Assembly (NCBI RefSeq): GCF_000373105.1
Contig: NZ_KB890425.1
Coordinates: 1 to 64,000, forward strand
Direction: 5' to 3'
Length of the DNA stretch: 64,000 nucleotides
DNA from: Neolewinella persica DSM 23188
Lineage (GTDB): Bacteria > Bacteroidota > Bacteroidia > Chitinophagales > Saprospiraceae
How positions within the stretch are numbered: position 1 is the first letter of the stretch; every line of letters begins with the position of its first letter. Below the pieces are notes generated by a model. It was not told the origin of the DNA. It worked only from the letters and a program-made list of their open reading frames with translations, and made no database searches. This document shows, piece after piece, positions 1 to 8,269 of the stretch. Position numbers and translations under genes: made by a program.

Positions 1-480
1 GGTTAACTCAATGGAAACCTGGCTGGCATTACCGTTCCACCGGATTGGCATTACGTCCCCCTGTTCGAAAGTTTCTCCACCGTTGGGTTGTGTCACGGTG
101 AGGTTAGCGAGGGGAGCCGGTTCAACGATCTGGAAGGTTGAGTTACTGTAATCTACTCCTGTACCAGTACCGGTCTCATAAATCTTGATACGATAAGCTC
201 CAGTCCTGAAGTTGGAAGGAATACTCCAATTATAGGCTCCATCATTACCCGTACCGTCGACAATTACCTCTTGTACCGTAGTTGATGTACCCCTAGTCAG
301 CTCAATGGAAACCTGGCTTGCGCTACCATTCCATCGGATCTGCATTAAATCTCCCTGTTCAAAGATCTGACCTCCATTTGGTTGGGTAACATTTAAGCCT
401 ACTAGCGATTGACTCAGGAAAATCACCAGAACTATAAAAAAATACTTTGCAGGAAAAAAGGAAAATGTTTCAGGTGTCAT
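1..480 (-). CDS. Secreted protein with tandem Kre9/KNH-like repeats (C-terminus outside window)
   Basis: The reading frame starts with ATG at 480 and runs off the left window edge, so only about 160 N-terminal residues are visible. Residues 10-29 are a hydrophobic signal-peptide-like segment. A unit of about 97 residues then begins VTQPNGG, followed by FEQGD, IRWNG and QVSIEL, and a second copy starts near residue 128. This unit resembles the Kre9/KNH-like (Ser-Thr-rich GPI-anchored family) beta-sandwich often repeated in secreted Bacteroidota proteins with T9SS tails; the tail would lie outside the window. Cell-surface location is inferred and no enzymatic role can be assigned. Confidence 0.75.
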   Translation of the reverse strand, partial: MTPETFSFFPAKYFFIVLVIFLSQSLVGLNVTQPNGGQIFEQGDLMQIRWNGSASQVSIELTRGTSTTVQEVIVDGTGNDGAYNWSIPSNFRTGAYRIKIYETGTGTGVDYSNSTFQIVEPAPLANLTVTQPNGGETFEQGDVMPIRWNGNASQVSIELT

Positions 481-711
481 CTTAATGAGAGGTTTAAACT
501 ATTTGTAAACAGGGAGCTAATGCTAACAAACATAAGCTTATTTTTTTAGAAGAAGCTGTGCCTGACCTTAAGAAACTGAGTGCGGGAAGGTACTGGGCTG
601 CTGATTTTGGAAAAAATTATATCAACGCAATTTGCTTTTATCCTTAGGTAAGTAATCGTCATTAACCCAATATTCAACCCAAGCCACAGGCCCGGTAACC
701 TAAAATCCAAC

Positions 712-732
712 CCTGCACCTGCGTTCGCGCCA
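712..732 (+). repeat. Dispersed GC-rich word, copy 1
   Basis: Reads TGCACCTGCGTTCGCGCCA preceded by CC. The 19 bp core is identical to the copy inside the GMC gene at 25389-25409. Intergenic, plus orientation. Confidence 0.75.
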
Positions 733-803
733 AAAAAGCATCAAAAGAGATATTTCGTCAAGTTGCTGTAAATCAGTTAGTTAAGGGTTTGTTACCCGTA
801 ATT

Positions 804-828
804 AAACGTTTATAAACGCATATAAACG
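804..828. promoter_or_regulatory. AAACG-unit cluster with CGTTTATAAACG palindrome upstream of ssb1
   Basis: Positions 807-818 are a perfect 12 bp palindrome CGTTTATAAACG, followed at 821-828 by TATAAACG. Three AAACG half-sites in 25 bp upstream of ssb1 could be a protein-binding site. Binding is inference; AT-rich chance repetition is possible. Confidence 0.35.
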
Positions 829-992
829 TAAGTATGCGCATAAATAACGACTAGCGTTTGGCGGTGCCCCCACCTTTGCATCGTCACCGAAAGCAAGGGC
901 TGTCTTATCCGACGTGTTCTGCTGAAGTGGCGTATTACTCATCCGGTCGGCGCAATCCAACCTTCCCGCGCCGACCGCTAAAATGCTTAGTT

Positions 993-1445
993 ATGAACGT
1001 ACGTAACCACATCCACCTCACCGGTAACCTCGGCGCTGACCCTAAAACCGTTACCCTCAGCAGCGGTACGACCGCCACCGAATTTTCCCTGGCCACCAAT
1101 GAGTACTATCGGGACCGGGATGGCAACCGCCAGACCAAAACCGAATGGCACCGCTTAAAGGCCTACGGTAAACTAGCCGAACTGTTCGATCAGTACCTGC
1201 AGCGTGGCAGCCAGATTTCGATTGTTGGCTCCATGAAGTACCGCAAGTGGACCGACAAGTTCGAGCAAAGCCGCACCGCTGCCGAAGTGATTGTCGAAGA
1301 GTTCACCTTCCTCGGCGGTGGCAAGCGCAGTGAAGAGGCAGCCATGGCTCCCGCCATGGTGGCCGAGCCCGAGCCTTCCCGCTCCGCAAAGAAAACGACC
1401 AGTCGGCGCACCAAAAAAGCCACGGCCCAAACCATCGACGCTTAA
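993..1445 (+). CDS. ssb: Single-stranded DNA-binding protein, tip-less paralogue
   Basis: 150 residues from ATG 993. Residues 1-105 form an OB-fold SSB domain (start MNVRNHIHLTGNLGADP, then SLATNEYYRDRDGN, TEWHR, GSMKYRKW). The tail is Lys/Arg/Thr-rich and ends TAQTIDA, so it lacks the acidic DxPF tip that SSB proteins use to recruit partner enzymes. The next gene at 1511 is a close paralogue that has the tip. The block from SGTTATEF to GKLAE is nearly identical in the two, indicating a fairly recent duplication or gene conversion. The start was set at 993 because the 45-residue upstream extension of the open frame is not SSB-like. It should bind single-stranded DNA but may not recruit repair proteins. 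Confidence 0.88.
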   Translation: MNVRNHIHLTGNLGADPKTVTLSSGTTATEFSLATNEYYRDRDGNRQTKTEWHRLKAYGKLAELFDQYLQRGSQISIVGSMKYRKWTDKFEQSRTAAEVIVEEFTFLGGGKRSEEAAMAPAMVAEPEPSRSAKKTTSRRTKKATAQTIDA

Positions 1446-1510
1446 CCGACACCTGATTACCAACACCTGCTGCTCCGGAGTTTAGCCGGAGCAGCTCATT
1501 TTCTTCCATA

Positions 1511-2005
1511 ATGAATACCAGCAATTTCATCAACCTCATCGGCCGGCTTGGCGACGACCCCAAAACAGCCACCCTGGCAAGTGGCACTACCGCAACAGAG
1601 TTTTCCCTGGCTACCAACGAGTATTACCGGGACCGGGACGGTAACCGACAGACCAAAACCGAATGGCACCGTGTGAAAGCCTACGGAAAACTCGCCGAGA
1701 TATTTGATCAGTACCTCGAACGGGGTAAAGAAGTGAGCATTGTGGGTTCTATGCGCTACCGTAAATGGATCGATAAGCATGACCAGACCCGAACGGCTGC
1801 GGAAGTAGTCGCAGACTCTTTTTCCTTCATCGGCTCCCAGAACCGAAACGCGGAGGCTGATCGTGGAAATTCAGCGAGCCTGGTTGCCGAACCGCTCCCC
1901 GATGCCGCAGTAGCCATTGAGGCTAAATCCCGAAATCGTCGGGCGATGACGGCCGCTGCAGAAGAGCCTATTCTCGAAAGCGCCGACCAGGACCTACCGT
2001 TCTAA
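1511..2005 (+). CDS. ssb: Single-stranded DNA-binding protein
   Basis: 164 residues. The N-terminal OB fold (about residues 1-105) begins MNTSNFINLIGRLGDDP and closely matches the upstream paralogue. A variable Ala/Glu-rich linker follows, and the protein ends DQDLPF, the conserved acidic tip that docks onto repair and replication enzymes in known SSBs. This is therefore the better candidate for the housekeeping SSB. It lies 65 bp after ssb1 on the same strand and the pair may be co-transcribed. A GC-rich hairpin at 2144-2180 is a plausible terminator. Confidence 0.93.
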   Translation: MNTSNFINLIGRLGDDPKTATLASGTTATEFSLATNEYYRDRDGNRQTKTEWHRVKAYGKLAEIFDQYLERGKEVSIVGSMRYRKWIDKHDQTRTAAEVVADSFSFIGSQNRNAEADRGNSASLVAEPLPDAAVAIEAKSRNRRAMTAAAEEPILESADQDLPF

Positions 2006-2143
2006 ACGATTATTTCTAATCCTCAATCACTTAACAAGGTGTTGATGGAGGCGAATGTTTTTTGCACCCCATGAGGATTTTTCCACCGATGCACTCATCG
2101 TGAATCCGTAGCACGCCTTTCGAAAAAGCGGGGAAAATTCAAG

Positions 2144-2180
2144 CCGGCCTTTTACCCGTTGGGAGAAGGGCCGGTTGTTT
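2144..2180 (+). terminator. Probable intrinsic terminator after ssb2
   Basis: CCGGCCTTTTACCC at 2144-2157 pairs with GGGAGAAGGGCCGG at 2161-2174 with a short loop and a few mismatches. TTGTTT follows. It lies between ssb2 and the converging nadC. Confidence 0.6.
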
Positions 2181-2240
2181 GGTTGGGAAGCGAGAATGGA
2201 TACTGCGAGGTACTATGGACTATGTCCTACCGGGTATAAA

Positions 2241-3110
2241 CTACTTAACTACCTTAAGACTAAGGTCAAGGCTGGTAGCAGAGTGAGTAAGTGCACCGAC
2301 GGAAATAAAGTCTACTCCGGTTTTCGCAATTTCCCGAATCGTTTCTAGGTTGATGCCACCACTTGCTTCTACTTCAAACCGACCATTGATGTGGGCTACG
2401 GCCTCCGTCAGAATCGGTACTTCGAAATTGTCAAGCATAATCCGGTCTACCTTACCTACCTTGAGTACCTCCATCAGTTCAACGAGATTACGGACTTCCA
2501 CGGTAATGGGAAGCTCCATATTGTTCTCCTTGAAAAAGGTCTGTACACCCTCGATCGCAGCGGTAATTGTTCCGGCGGCATCAATGTGATTATCCTTGAT
2601 CATGATGCGATCGTAAAGACCGTCGCGGTAATTGTCGCAACCACCCAAGCGGACGGCCCACTTCTCCAGAAAGCGAAGGTTTGGCGTGGTCTTACGGGTA
2701 TCCAGTACGGTAACCGGAAGGTCTTCGACTTCAAAAGCGTAGCGGTTAGACAGCGTGGCAATGCCACTCATCCGCTGCATAGTATTCAGGACAAGGCGCT
2801 CGGCCTGGAGTAAGGCACGGGAGTTGCAGGTAACGAAAAAGGCTTCGTCTCCTACGTGCATCAAATCTCCATCGTTCATGCGTTGATCGAATTCGGCGGT
2901 AGGGTCAACGGCGAGGAAGATCATCTTAGCCACGGCTACCCCAGCTAGTACACCGACGTCTTTTACCAACAGGCGCGCCGTATCCCGGTTGCTGGCAGGT
3001 ATTGTCGCTTCGCTTGTGTAATCGCCGGGCCCAACGTCTTCCGCCAACGCCTCGTTGATAAACTGCAGAATGCGCTGACGTAGCGTTTCGGTTATTGGTG
3101 TATCTGGCAT
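2241..3110 (-). CDS. nadC: Nicotinate-nucleotide pyrophosphorylase (carboxylating)
   Basis: 289 residues, the usual length. The enzyme converts quinolinate and PRPP to nicotinate mononucleotide in de novo NAD synthesis. Visible family motifs are the N-terminal EDVGPGDYTSEA, the catalytic-region RKTTPNLRFLEKWAV, GGCDNYRDGLYDRIMIKDNH, and near the end EASGGINLETI followed by GVDFISVGALTHS. The open frame extends 29 codons upstream, but the start was placed at ATG 3110 because conserved sequence begins there and a TAACTTTG -7 box sits 19 bp upstream at 3129-3136. It is divergent from recG. The upstream enzyme NadB is encoded at 31.5 kb in this window; nadA is not present. Confidence 0.95.
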   Translation of the reverse strand: MPDTPITETLRQRILQFINEALAEDVGPGDYTSEATIPASNRDTARLLVKDVGVLAGVAVAKMIFLAVDPTAEFDQRMNDGDLMHVGDEAFFVTCNSRALLQAERLVLNTMQRMSGIATLSNRYAFEVEDLPVTVLDTRKTTPNLRFLEKWAVRLGGCDNYRDGLYDRIMIKDNHIDAAGTITAAIEGVQTFFKENNMELPITVEVRNLVELMEVLKVGKVDRIMLDNFEVPILTEAVAHINGRFEVEASGGINLETIREIAKTGVDFISVGALTHSATSLDLSLKVVK

Positions 3111-3128
3111 AATCGCTGATTTTGGCCG

Positions 3129-3136
3129 CAAAGTTA
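3129..3136 (-). promoter_or_regulatory. Bacteroidota-type -7 box of nadC
   Basis: CAAAGTTA on the plus strand reads TAACTTTG on the coding strand, matching the TAnnTTTG consensus of the Bacteroidota primary sigma factor. It lies 19 bp before the chosen nadC ATG and supports that start. Confidence 0.6.
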
Positions 3137-3231
3137 GTCCTTTTAATGGCACGAAACCATAGGTTGTCTTTGATAGCTTTATTCTTATTACATTCACACT
3201 TATTTGTTTGAAAACTGTTTCTTCTGCAATT

Positions 3232-5361
3232 ATGTCTTCCCCTGACCGAAATAAGGTGGATATTCTCGACCGCTCCGTAGCTTACCTAAAGGGTATCGGA
3301 CCGGCAAAAGCGAACCTGCTGGCAGAGGAATTGAATATTCATTCCTTAGGTGACCTATTACATGCCTACCCATTTAGGTACGTTGACCGGACTAAGTTCC
3401 ACCGCATCATTGACATTATTCCCAACGAAGGCGCTGTACAGATAAAAGGTAAACTTAAAGCACTCAACGTGAAGGGAGCTGGTCGGGCGATGCGGCTGGT
3501 GGGTAGGATACGGGACGACAGCGGCGCCAGCCTGGAATTGGTCTGGTTTCGGGGAATTAACGTATTGCAGAACATGTTCGTCGTTGGTGAGGAATACATT
3601 GTATACGGCCCGGTGCAGGAATTTAATAGCCGGCTTAGCATTACGCACCCGGAAATGGAATTGGCAAGACAAGCCCCGACGGAAGTCGCCACCTTTGAAC
3701 CGGTGTATTCCAGTACTGAAAAATTGAACCGCCGTGGCCTTGATCCGCGGGGACGGCGAAAACTGATCCGGGCACTCTTTCTGGAACTTAAGCAGGCGGA
3801 TTTGCCAGAGATCATTCCTGCTTATCTGATGCAGGAACTTAGATTGATGGCCCGTGGACCAGCACTGCGCGCTATTCACCTACCCGGGAATCAGGCGGAG
3901 CTTGACGGCGCCCGGCGCCGTCTTAAATTCGAAGAACTCTTCCTGCTGCAAATGCGACTGCTTCAGCTGAAGGTCGTGCGGGAGGAACAAGTGGCCGGTT
4001 ACAGCTTCGGGAGCATTGGTAGTATTTTCAATGAATTCTTTCAGACCAAACTCCCCTTCGAATTAACCGGTGCTCAAAAGCGGGTATTGAAAGAAATTCG
4101 TGCGGACCTCGGCCGCGGTATTCAGATGAACCGGCTGCTTCAGGGCGATGTAGGCTCTGGTAAAACGATGGTCGGGCTGATGTCCATGTTGATGGCGCTT
4201 GACAACGGTTTCCAGGCCTGCATGATGGCGCCAACTGAAATTCTGGCCTACCAGCATTATGAATCCATCACCGAATATGTGGAGGGTATGGATATTACTG
4301 TAGCCTTCCTCTCCGGAAGTATCAAAGGAAAAGCCCGGAAGGCCATTCTAGAAAGGCTGCTGGCTGGAGAAATTGATATTTTGCTTGGCACCCACGCTTT
4401 GATCGAACCATGGGTGGAATTTAAAAATCTTGGGCTGGCCATCATTGATGAGCAACACCGCTTCGGAGTAAAGCAACGGGCGAAACTTTGGGTAAAAAAC
4501 AAACCATACCCTCCCCACGTCTTGCTAATGACGGCCACCCCTATTCCGCGTACGCTGGCAATGACGGCTTATGGTGACCTTGACGTTAGTGTGATCGATG
4601 AGCTACCACCCGGGCGGACTCCGATACAAACCGTTCACTTTACGGAGCATCGGCGCCAGCGGGTTTTTGGCCGCATCCGTGAAGAAATAGCCAAGGGACG
4701 ACAGGCTTATATCGTTTACCCCCTGATTGAGGAAAACGAAAAACTGGACTTACTGGCGCTGGAAGAAGCTTATGACGAGATGCGGGATAAGTTTCCACCA
4801 CCAGAATACCAGATCAGCATCGTTCATGGCAAAATGAAACCTTCCGTCAAAGATGCGGAAATGCAGCGGTTCAAAAACAAAGAAACGCACATCATGATGG
4901 CCACCACGGTGATTGAAGTCGGGGTGAATGTTCCGAATGCCACGATCATGGTTATTGTCCATACCGAACGTTTCGGGCTTAGCCAGCTGCACCAGCTTCG
5001 TGGCCGGGTTGGCCGGGGAGCGGAAGAGTCTTATTGTATTTTATTGTCAAGTGTGAAGCTGAGCAAAGAAAGCAAGGAGCGGATCAAAACCATGGTGGAT
5101 ACGACCGACGGATTTAAGATCGCCGAGGCAGACCTTCGCCTGCGCGGACCTGGGATGATCGATGGGACCCAACAGTCCGGGCTTTTACAAATGAGGATTG
5201 CCGATCTGGCAAATGACGGCAGGATACTTTCCGTCGCCCGAGACCGGGCCAAAGATATTCTGGAAACTGACCCCCGTCTGGAAAAGCCGGAACATCAGAC
5301 GCTGAAAATACATCTCGATCGGTATATGAAGGGGATAACTGGTTGGGGGAGGATTAGCTAA
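3232..5361 (+). CDS. recG: ATP-dependent DNA helicase RecG
   Basis: 709 residues from ATG 3232, a normal RecG length. RecG remodels stalled replication forks and Holliday junctions. The N-terminal wedge domain (about 1-260) contains a helix-hairpin-helix-like VAYLKGIGPAKA segment and an OB fold. The helicase core has Walker A GDVGSGKT near residue 305, the Walker B box DEQH near 405, motif III TATPIPRT, and C-terminal motifs ATTVIEVGVNVPNAT and QLRGRVGRG, followed by GFKIAEADLRLRGPG. The frame also opens with TTG at 3208, but ATG 3232 gives the better start. Divergent from nadC. Confidence 0.96.
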   Translation: MSSPDRNKVDILDRSVAYLKGIGPAKANLLAEELNIHSLGDLLHAYPFRYVDRTKFHRIIDIIPNEGAVQIKGKLKALNVKGAGRAMRLVGRIRDDSGASLELVWFRGINVLQNMFVVGEEYIVYGPVQEFNSRLSITHPEMELARQAPTEVATFEPVYSSTEKLNRRGLDPRGRRKLIRALFLELKQADLPEIIPAYLMQELRLMARGPALRAIHLPGNQAELDGARRRLKFEELFLLQMRLLQLKVVREEQVAGYSFGSIGSIFNEFFQTKLPFELTGAQKRVLKEIRADLGRGIQMNRLLQGDVGSGKTMVGLMSMLMALDNGFQACMMAPTEILAYQHYESITEYVEGMDITVAFLSGSIKGKARKAILERLLAGEIDILLGTHALIEPWVEFKNLGLAIIDEQHRFGVKQRAKLWVKNKPYPPHVLLMTATPIPRTLAMTAYGDLDVSVIDELPPGRTPIQTVHFTEHRRQRVFGRIREEIAKGRQAYIVYPLIEENEKLDLLALEEAYDEMRDKFPPPEYQISIVHGKMKPSVKDAEMQRFKNKETHIMMATTVIEVGVNVPNATIMVIVHTERFGLSQLHQLRGRVGRGAEESYCILLSSVKLSKESKERIKTMVDTTDGFKIAEADLRLRGPGMIDGTQQSGLLQMRIADLANDGRILSVARDRAKDILETDPRLEKPEHQTLKIHLDRYMKGITGWGRIS

Positions 5362-5658
5362 TAGTCTGCTTGATAACGAATGGTTAGTTAGCCCAGCCTT
5401 GCATTGTACTCCGAATTTCTCCTTTCCGCGCGAGTACTCGTACCATTCTCAAGCGGAGAAAAGGAGTGGAGTAGTTGCGCGGAGAAAAAAGAAACGTAGT
5501 AGGAAAGCCTCGTAGATGATATGGCAAATTACCTCGAGAGACGACTAGCGATACCCGGACGTTCGTCGAAAACAAGTAGGTACCCGATCCTGAAAGACAA
5601 CCAAATTAAGGCTTCACCCCTTTAATAGGTACCTTACGAATTCATAAATACCAAAATA
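5362..5658. other. Intergenic region between recG and prohibitin gene
   Basis: About 300 bp. An imperfect hairpin (CTCCTTTCCGC near 5424 against GCGGAGAAAAGGAG near 5454) may end recG transcription. TACCTTAC near 5630 could be the -7 box of the next gene. No supported gene; the 63-codon minus-strand frame here lacks any recognisable feature. Confidence 0.45.
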
Positions 5659-6483
5659 ATGAACCAGAAGAAATTCATGACCTTAGGCATCGTCGGCTTT
5701 TTCCTGCTGATCGTGCTCATCATGTTCAGCAACGCGACTTTTCTGACCATCGACTCCGGCGAACGCGGCGTGCTGTTCCGGACGTTTGGCTCAGGCCTCG
5801 ATAAAGAAAATATATATCAACCCGGGTTCCATATGGTGGCACCCTGGAATACTATGTTTGTCTACGAAGTCCGGGAGCAACAGCTCGAGGAAGAAATGGA
5901 GGTGCTCTCCAGCAACGGTCTGAACATCAAAGTGGACGTTACTGCCCGTATCCGACCCAACTACGATCAGATCGGAAACATCCACGAAACTTTTGGCAGA
6001 GAATATATGCAACGGCTCGTTCGCCCGGAAGTACGTTCCGCCGTCCGCCAGGTCATCGGTAAGTTTACCCCCGAAGAGCTATACTCCACCAAACGGGACG
6101 AAGTACAGACCCTGATCACCGAAGAACTTACCAACGTGCTGGCCAAAAACTACATCGACCTGCGGGCCATCCTGATCCGGGACATCGAACTCCCTGAAAA
6201 AGTAAGGACCGCCATTGAGGAAAAGCTAGAGGCTGAGCAGGGATCACTTAAATACGAGTACATCCTGACCCGCGAAAAGCAGGAAGCGGAACGGCGCCTC
6301 ATTGAAGCGCAGGCCAAGGCCGATGCCAACCGTATTCTTTCCGCGAGCCTTTCCGAAAAGATTCTACAGGATAAGGGCATCGAGGCAACCCTTGAATTGG
6401 CCAAATCACCCAACAGTAAAGTGATTGTTGTTGGTGGTAGTGATAACGGCGGATTGCCATTGATTCTTGGTGGAGGGAATTAG
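5659..6483 (+). CDS. Prohibitin-family (SPFH/Band 7) membrane protein
   Basis: 274 residues. Residues 8-26 are one hydrophobic transmembrane segment, so the protein is an N-terminally anchored membrane protein. The Band 7/SPFH domain follows: SGERGVLFRTFG, QPGFHMVAPW, DVTARIRPNYD, VRPEVRSAVRQVIGKFTPEEL, and an extended helix KLEAEQGSLKYEYILTREKQ with an alanine-rich QAKADANRI stretch typical of prohibitins. Family members build ring-like membrane scaffolds that regulate membrane proteases or lipid domains. There is no FtsH-type protease beside it here. Ends in LILGGGN. Confidence 0.88.
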   Translation: MNQKKFMTLGIVGFFLLIVLIMFSNATFLTIDSGERGVLFRTFGSGLDKENIYQPGFHMVAPWNTMFVYEVREQQLEEEMEVLSSNGLNIKVDVTARIRPNYDQIGNIHETFGREYMQRLVRPEVRSAVRQVIGKFTPEELYSTKRDEVQTLITEELTNVLAKNYIDLRAILIRDIELPEKVRTAIEEKLEAEQGSLKYEYILTREKQEAERRLIEAQAKADANRILSASLSEKILQDKGIEATLELAKSPNSKVIVVGGSDNGGLPLILGGGN

Positions 6484-6543
6484 TAGACTAGTTCAGTAGT
6501 CCGAACAATTTAGACTATGAACTACGGACTTCTAAACTATGAA
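6484..6543. repeat. TAGTTCA/TAGTCCG-word intergenic repeat
   Basis: Directly after the prohibitin stop codon the sequence is made of short words TAGTTCA, GTAGTCCG, CTATGAACTA and CGGACT that can pair with one another. It is a short member of the word-repeat family seen at 9458-9600, 24060-24198 and 35581-35679. Confidence 0.5.
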
Positions 6544-6550
6544 CCAAAAA

Positions 6551-6606
6551 AATGCTCCAGGCAGGGAGGGTGGCTTTAAGCTTCCTTCTACGCCTGGAGC
6601 ATTTTC
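6551..6606. terminator. Intrinsic terminator after prohibitin gene
   Basis: AATGCTCCAGGC (6551-6562) is exactly complementary to GCCTGGAGCATT (6592-6603), with a 29 nt loop. It is preceded by an A-run and followed by TTCTGTTT, so it could work in both directions. Confidence 0.75.
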
Positions 6607-6676
6607 TGTTTAGGGCAAACTAATTTGCGACAAACATCGTTTGTAAAGTACTTTGAAAATAAAAGTATTTAGACAA

Positions 6677-7519
6677 ATGAAGAGACGCACCTTCCTCAAA
6701 CGTGCCCGGCAACTTACCGGACTCGGCTTACTGGCCGGCGTATACACCTGGCAGGTGGAGCCTTTCTGGCTGGAATTCGTGAAGCGCAAACTTCCGATTC
6801 AGCATTTACCAGACCAATTGGTGGGCAAAACCCTCATGCAAATCAGTGATATCCACATCGGGAACCGATTTGATCATCAGTTCATCATTGATTCATTTCA
6901 GGAAGCCGCTGCTTATGATCCGGATATTGTTGTTTATACCGGTGATTACGTGAGCTACGAAACCGAAGAACAGATTGACCAGCTGCGGAAGGTGATGAAA
7001 TATGCAGTTAAGGGAAAGCTTGGTACGGTCGGTATTCTGGGGAATCACGATTACGGAAAAGGCTGGCAGGAAAAGGGTGTGGACAGTGCGATCTGTAGCG
7101 TGCTTGCCGGCGCCGGTGTTCAGGTCTTACGTAATGAAAAAAAGCTCATTGGCGGTTTAAATCTAATCGGTCTGGACGATCTGTGGGGAACTAATTTCGA
7201 CCCCGCTGCAGTATTAGCTACACATGATGCAGATCAGGCTAATCTGTTGCTTTGCCATAATCCCGACGTTTGTGATATGGATGTCTGGCATGGCTACCAG
7301 GGATGGATACTGGCCGGCCACACCCACGGCGGGCAGTGCAAACCGCCCTTTCTGAAGCCACTCTTACTTCCAGTAAAAAACCGAAGCTACACCGCTGGAG
7401 CCTTCGACTTGGGCGATGGCCGGCAACTGTACATAAACCGGGCTTTGGGGCACAGTTTCCAGGTCCGGTTTAATGTTCGGCCGGAGGTGACGGTGTTTGA
7501 GTTGATGCGGGCTATTTAA
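6677..7519 (+). CDS. Tat-exported calcineurin-like metallophosphoesterase
   Basis: 280 residues from ATG 6677. The N-terminus MKRRTFLKRARQL carries a twin-arginine RRxFLK motif followed by a hydrophobic stretch, predicting Tat export or membrane attachment. The phosphoesterase metal ligands are all visible: ISDIH, TGDYVS, LGNHDYG, CHNPD and the final GHTHGGQ. This layout matches the YkuE-like family of membrane-associated phosphodiesterases or phosphatases; the substrate is unknown. The open frame starts eight codons upstream (6653), but starting at 6677 puts the twin arginines at residues 3-4, as usual. Confidence 0.88.
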   Translation: MKRRTFLKRARQLTGLGLLAGVYTWQVEPFWLEFVKRKLPIQHLPDQLVGKTLMQISDIHIGNRFDHQFIIDSFQEAAAYDPDIVVYTGDYVSYETEEQIDQLRKVMKYAVKGKLGTVGILGNHDYGKGWQEKGVDSAICSVLAGAGVQVLRNEKKLIGGLNLIGLDDLWGTNFDPAAVLATHDADQANLLLCHNPDVCDMDVWHGYQGWILAGHTHGGQCKPPFLKPLLLPVKNRSYTAGAFDLGDGRQLYINRALGHSFQVRFNVRPEVTVFELMRAI

Positions 7520-7967
7520 TGACAAGCACCTGGATTAACTCTCAGGGCCGGAGGTCCGTCTCTCGTAGCGAGGGGTGACCGCCGATCCGAAGGATCAAGA
7601 GAGCCCATCGTTTTCGTTTACCACAAACGAATGAAGTGAGTACCCCCATGCGGTAGCCTACCTTGTTGCCACTACCGAGACTGAAGGCCATCTACCAAGC
7701 AAAGGAGCACCGCGACTTTGCTTCTAATACCTGCAACTGCGGCCGCGCCCCTAAAAACGCCCCCCCATACAACCCAAGTAGTCCCCCGGTCGTTTGTGTA
7801 ATTAGTCCCAACAAGCTGGGAGAGGACGTTCAAAGATCATCTTTCGGCGCGCCTCACGCAGGAACTAAAGGTATCGAAGCCGACTAACTTCACACCTTTT
7901 TGATGTCTTTGTTCCGAAGGTCAACTCTTTTCTCCAATTTTTCACCTTTAGTTCCTTCGTGCTCATC
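7520..7967. other. Intergenic region upstream of yidD
   Basis: About 450 bp. It contains short self-complementary pieces (for example GATCCGAAGGATC near 7584) and a copy of the dispersed word at 7731-7750. A 74-codon plus frame (7663-7887) has no family features and contains that repeat, so it is not called as a gene. Confidence 0.5.
7731..7750 (+). repeat. Dispersed GC-rich word, copy 2
   Basis: Reads CTGCAACTGCGGCCGCGCCC, one mismatch (A for C) to the consensus CTGCACCTGCGGCCGCGCC. Intergenic, plus orientation. Confidence 0.7.
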
Positions 7968-8219
7968 ATGCTAAAGTGGCTCCTCATTCTCCCCATCCGG
8001 ATTTACCAGGTGACCCTGTCGCCCTTACTCGGTCCTAACAAATGCCGGTACCAACCGACCTGCTCCTCCTACGCCATCGAAGCCATTGAGGAGTGGGGTA
8101 TCCTGAAAGGGAGCTGGTTGGCCGCCAAACGCATCGGCAGTTGCCACCCCTGGGGGGGCTTCGGCCCCGATCCGGTGCCCAAAAAAACGAAACCTGATCC
8201 GGCAAAGAATTTGGAGTAA
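7968..8219 (+). CDS. yidD: Membrane protein insertion efficiency factor YidD
   Basis: 83 residues from ATG 7968 (an in-frame GTG lies at 7959). The family pattern is clear: a short amphipathic N-terminal helix [10 protein letters not shown], then [19 protein letters not shown] with the conserved cysteines, EAIEEWG, and [14 protein letters not shown]. YidD proteins assist the YidC insertase at the inner membrane. Usual rpmH-rnpA-yidC neighbours are absent, which is common in Bacteroidota. Confidence 0.94.
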   Translation: MLKWLLILPIRIYQVTLSPLLGPNKCRYQPTCSSYAIEAIEEWGILKGSWLAAKRIGSCHPWGGFGPDPVPKKTKPDPAKNLE

Positions 8220-8241
8220 CAATGATTTCCTAACAAGCGCT

Positions 8242-8249
8242 TACCTTAG
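8242..8249 (+). promoter_or_regulatory. -7 box upstream of thioredoxin-fold gene
   Basis: TACCTTAG matches TAnnTTtG with one change and lies 20 bp before the ATG at 8270. Confidence 0.45.
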
Positions 8250-8269
8250 CATTCCCAAAAAACTTCCCC

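Larger units (their letters stand above)
481..992. other. Intergenic region upstream of ssb1
   Basis: About 510 bp without a convincing gene. The ssb1 frame stays open upstream to a GTG at 858, but that extension does not look like SSB. The stretch holds one copy of the dispersed GC-rich word at 712-732, a cluster of AAACG units at 804-828, and a CACCTTTG string near 871 that could be a -7 box for ssb1. Confidence 0.6.

Noticed and set aside
858-992. 45-codon N-terminal extension of ssb1
   Set aside because: No similarity to SSB, and the conserved N-terminus starts exactly at ATG 993.
5384-5575. 63-codon minus-strand frame after recG
   Set aside because: No recognisable features; the stretch is better explained by a hairpin and promoter.
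7663-7887. 74-codon plus-strand frame
   Set aside because: Contains a dispersed-repeat copy, has no motif, and lies in repeat-like intergenic DNA.
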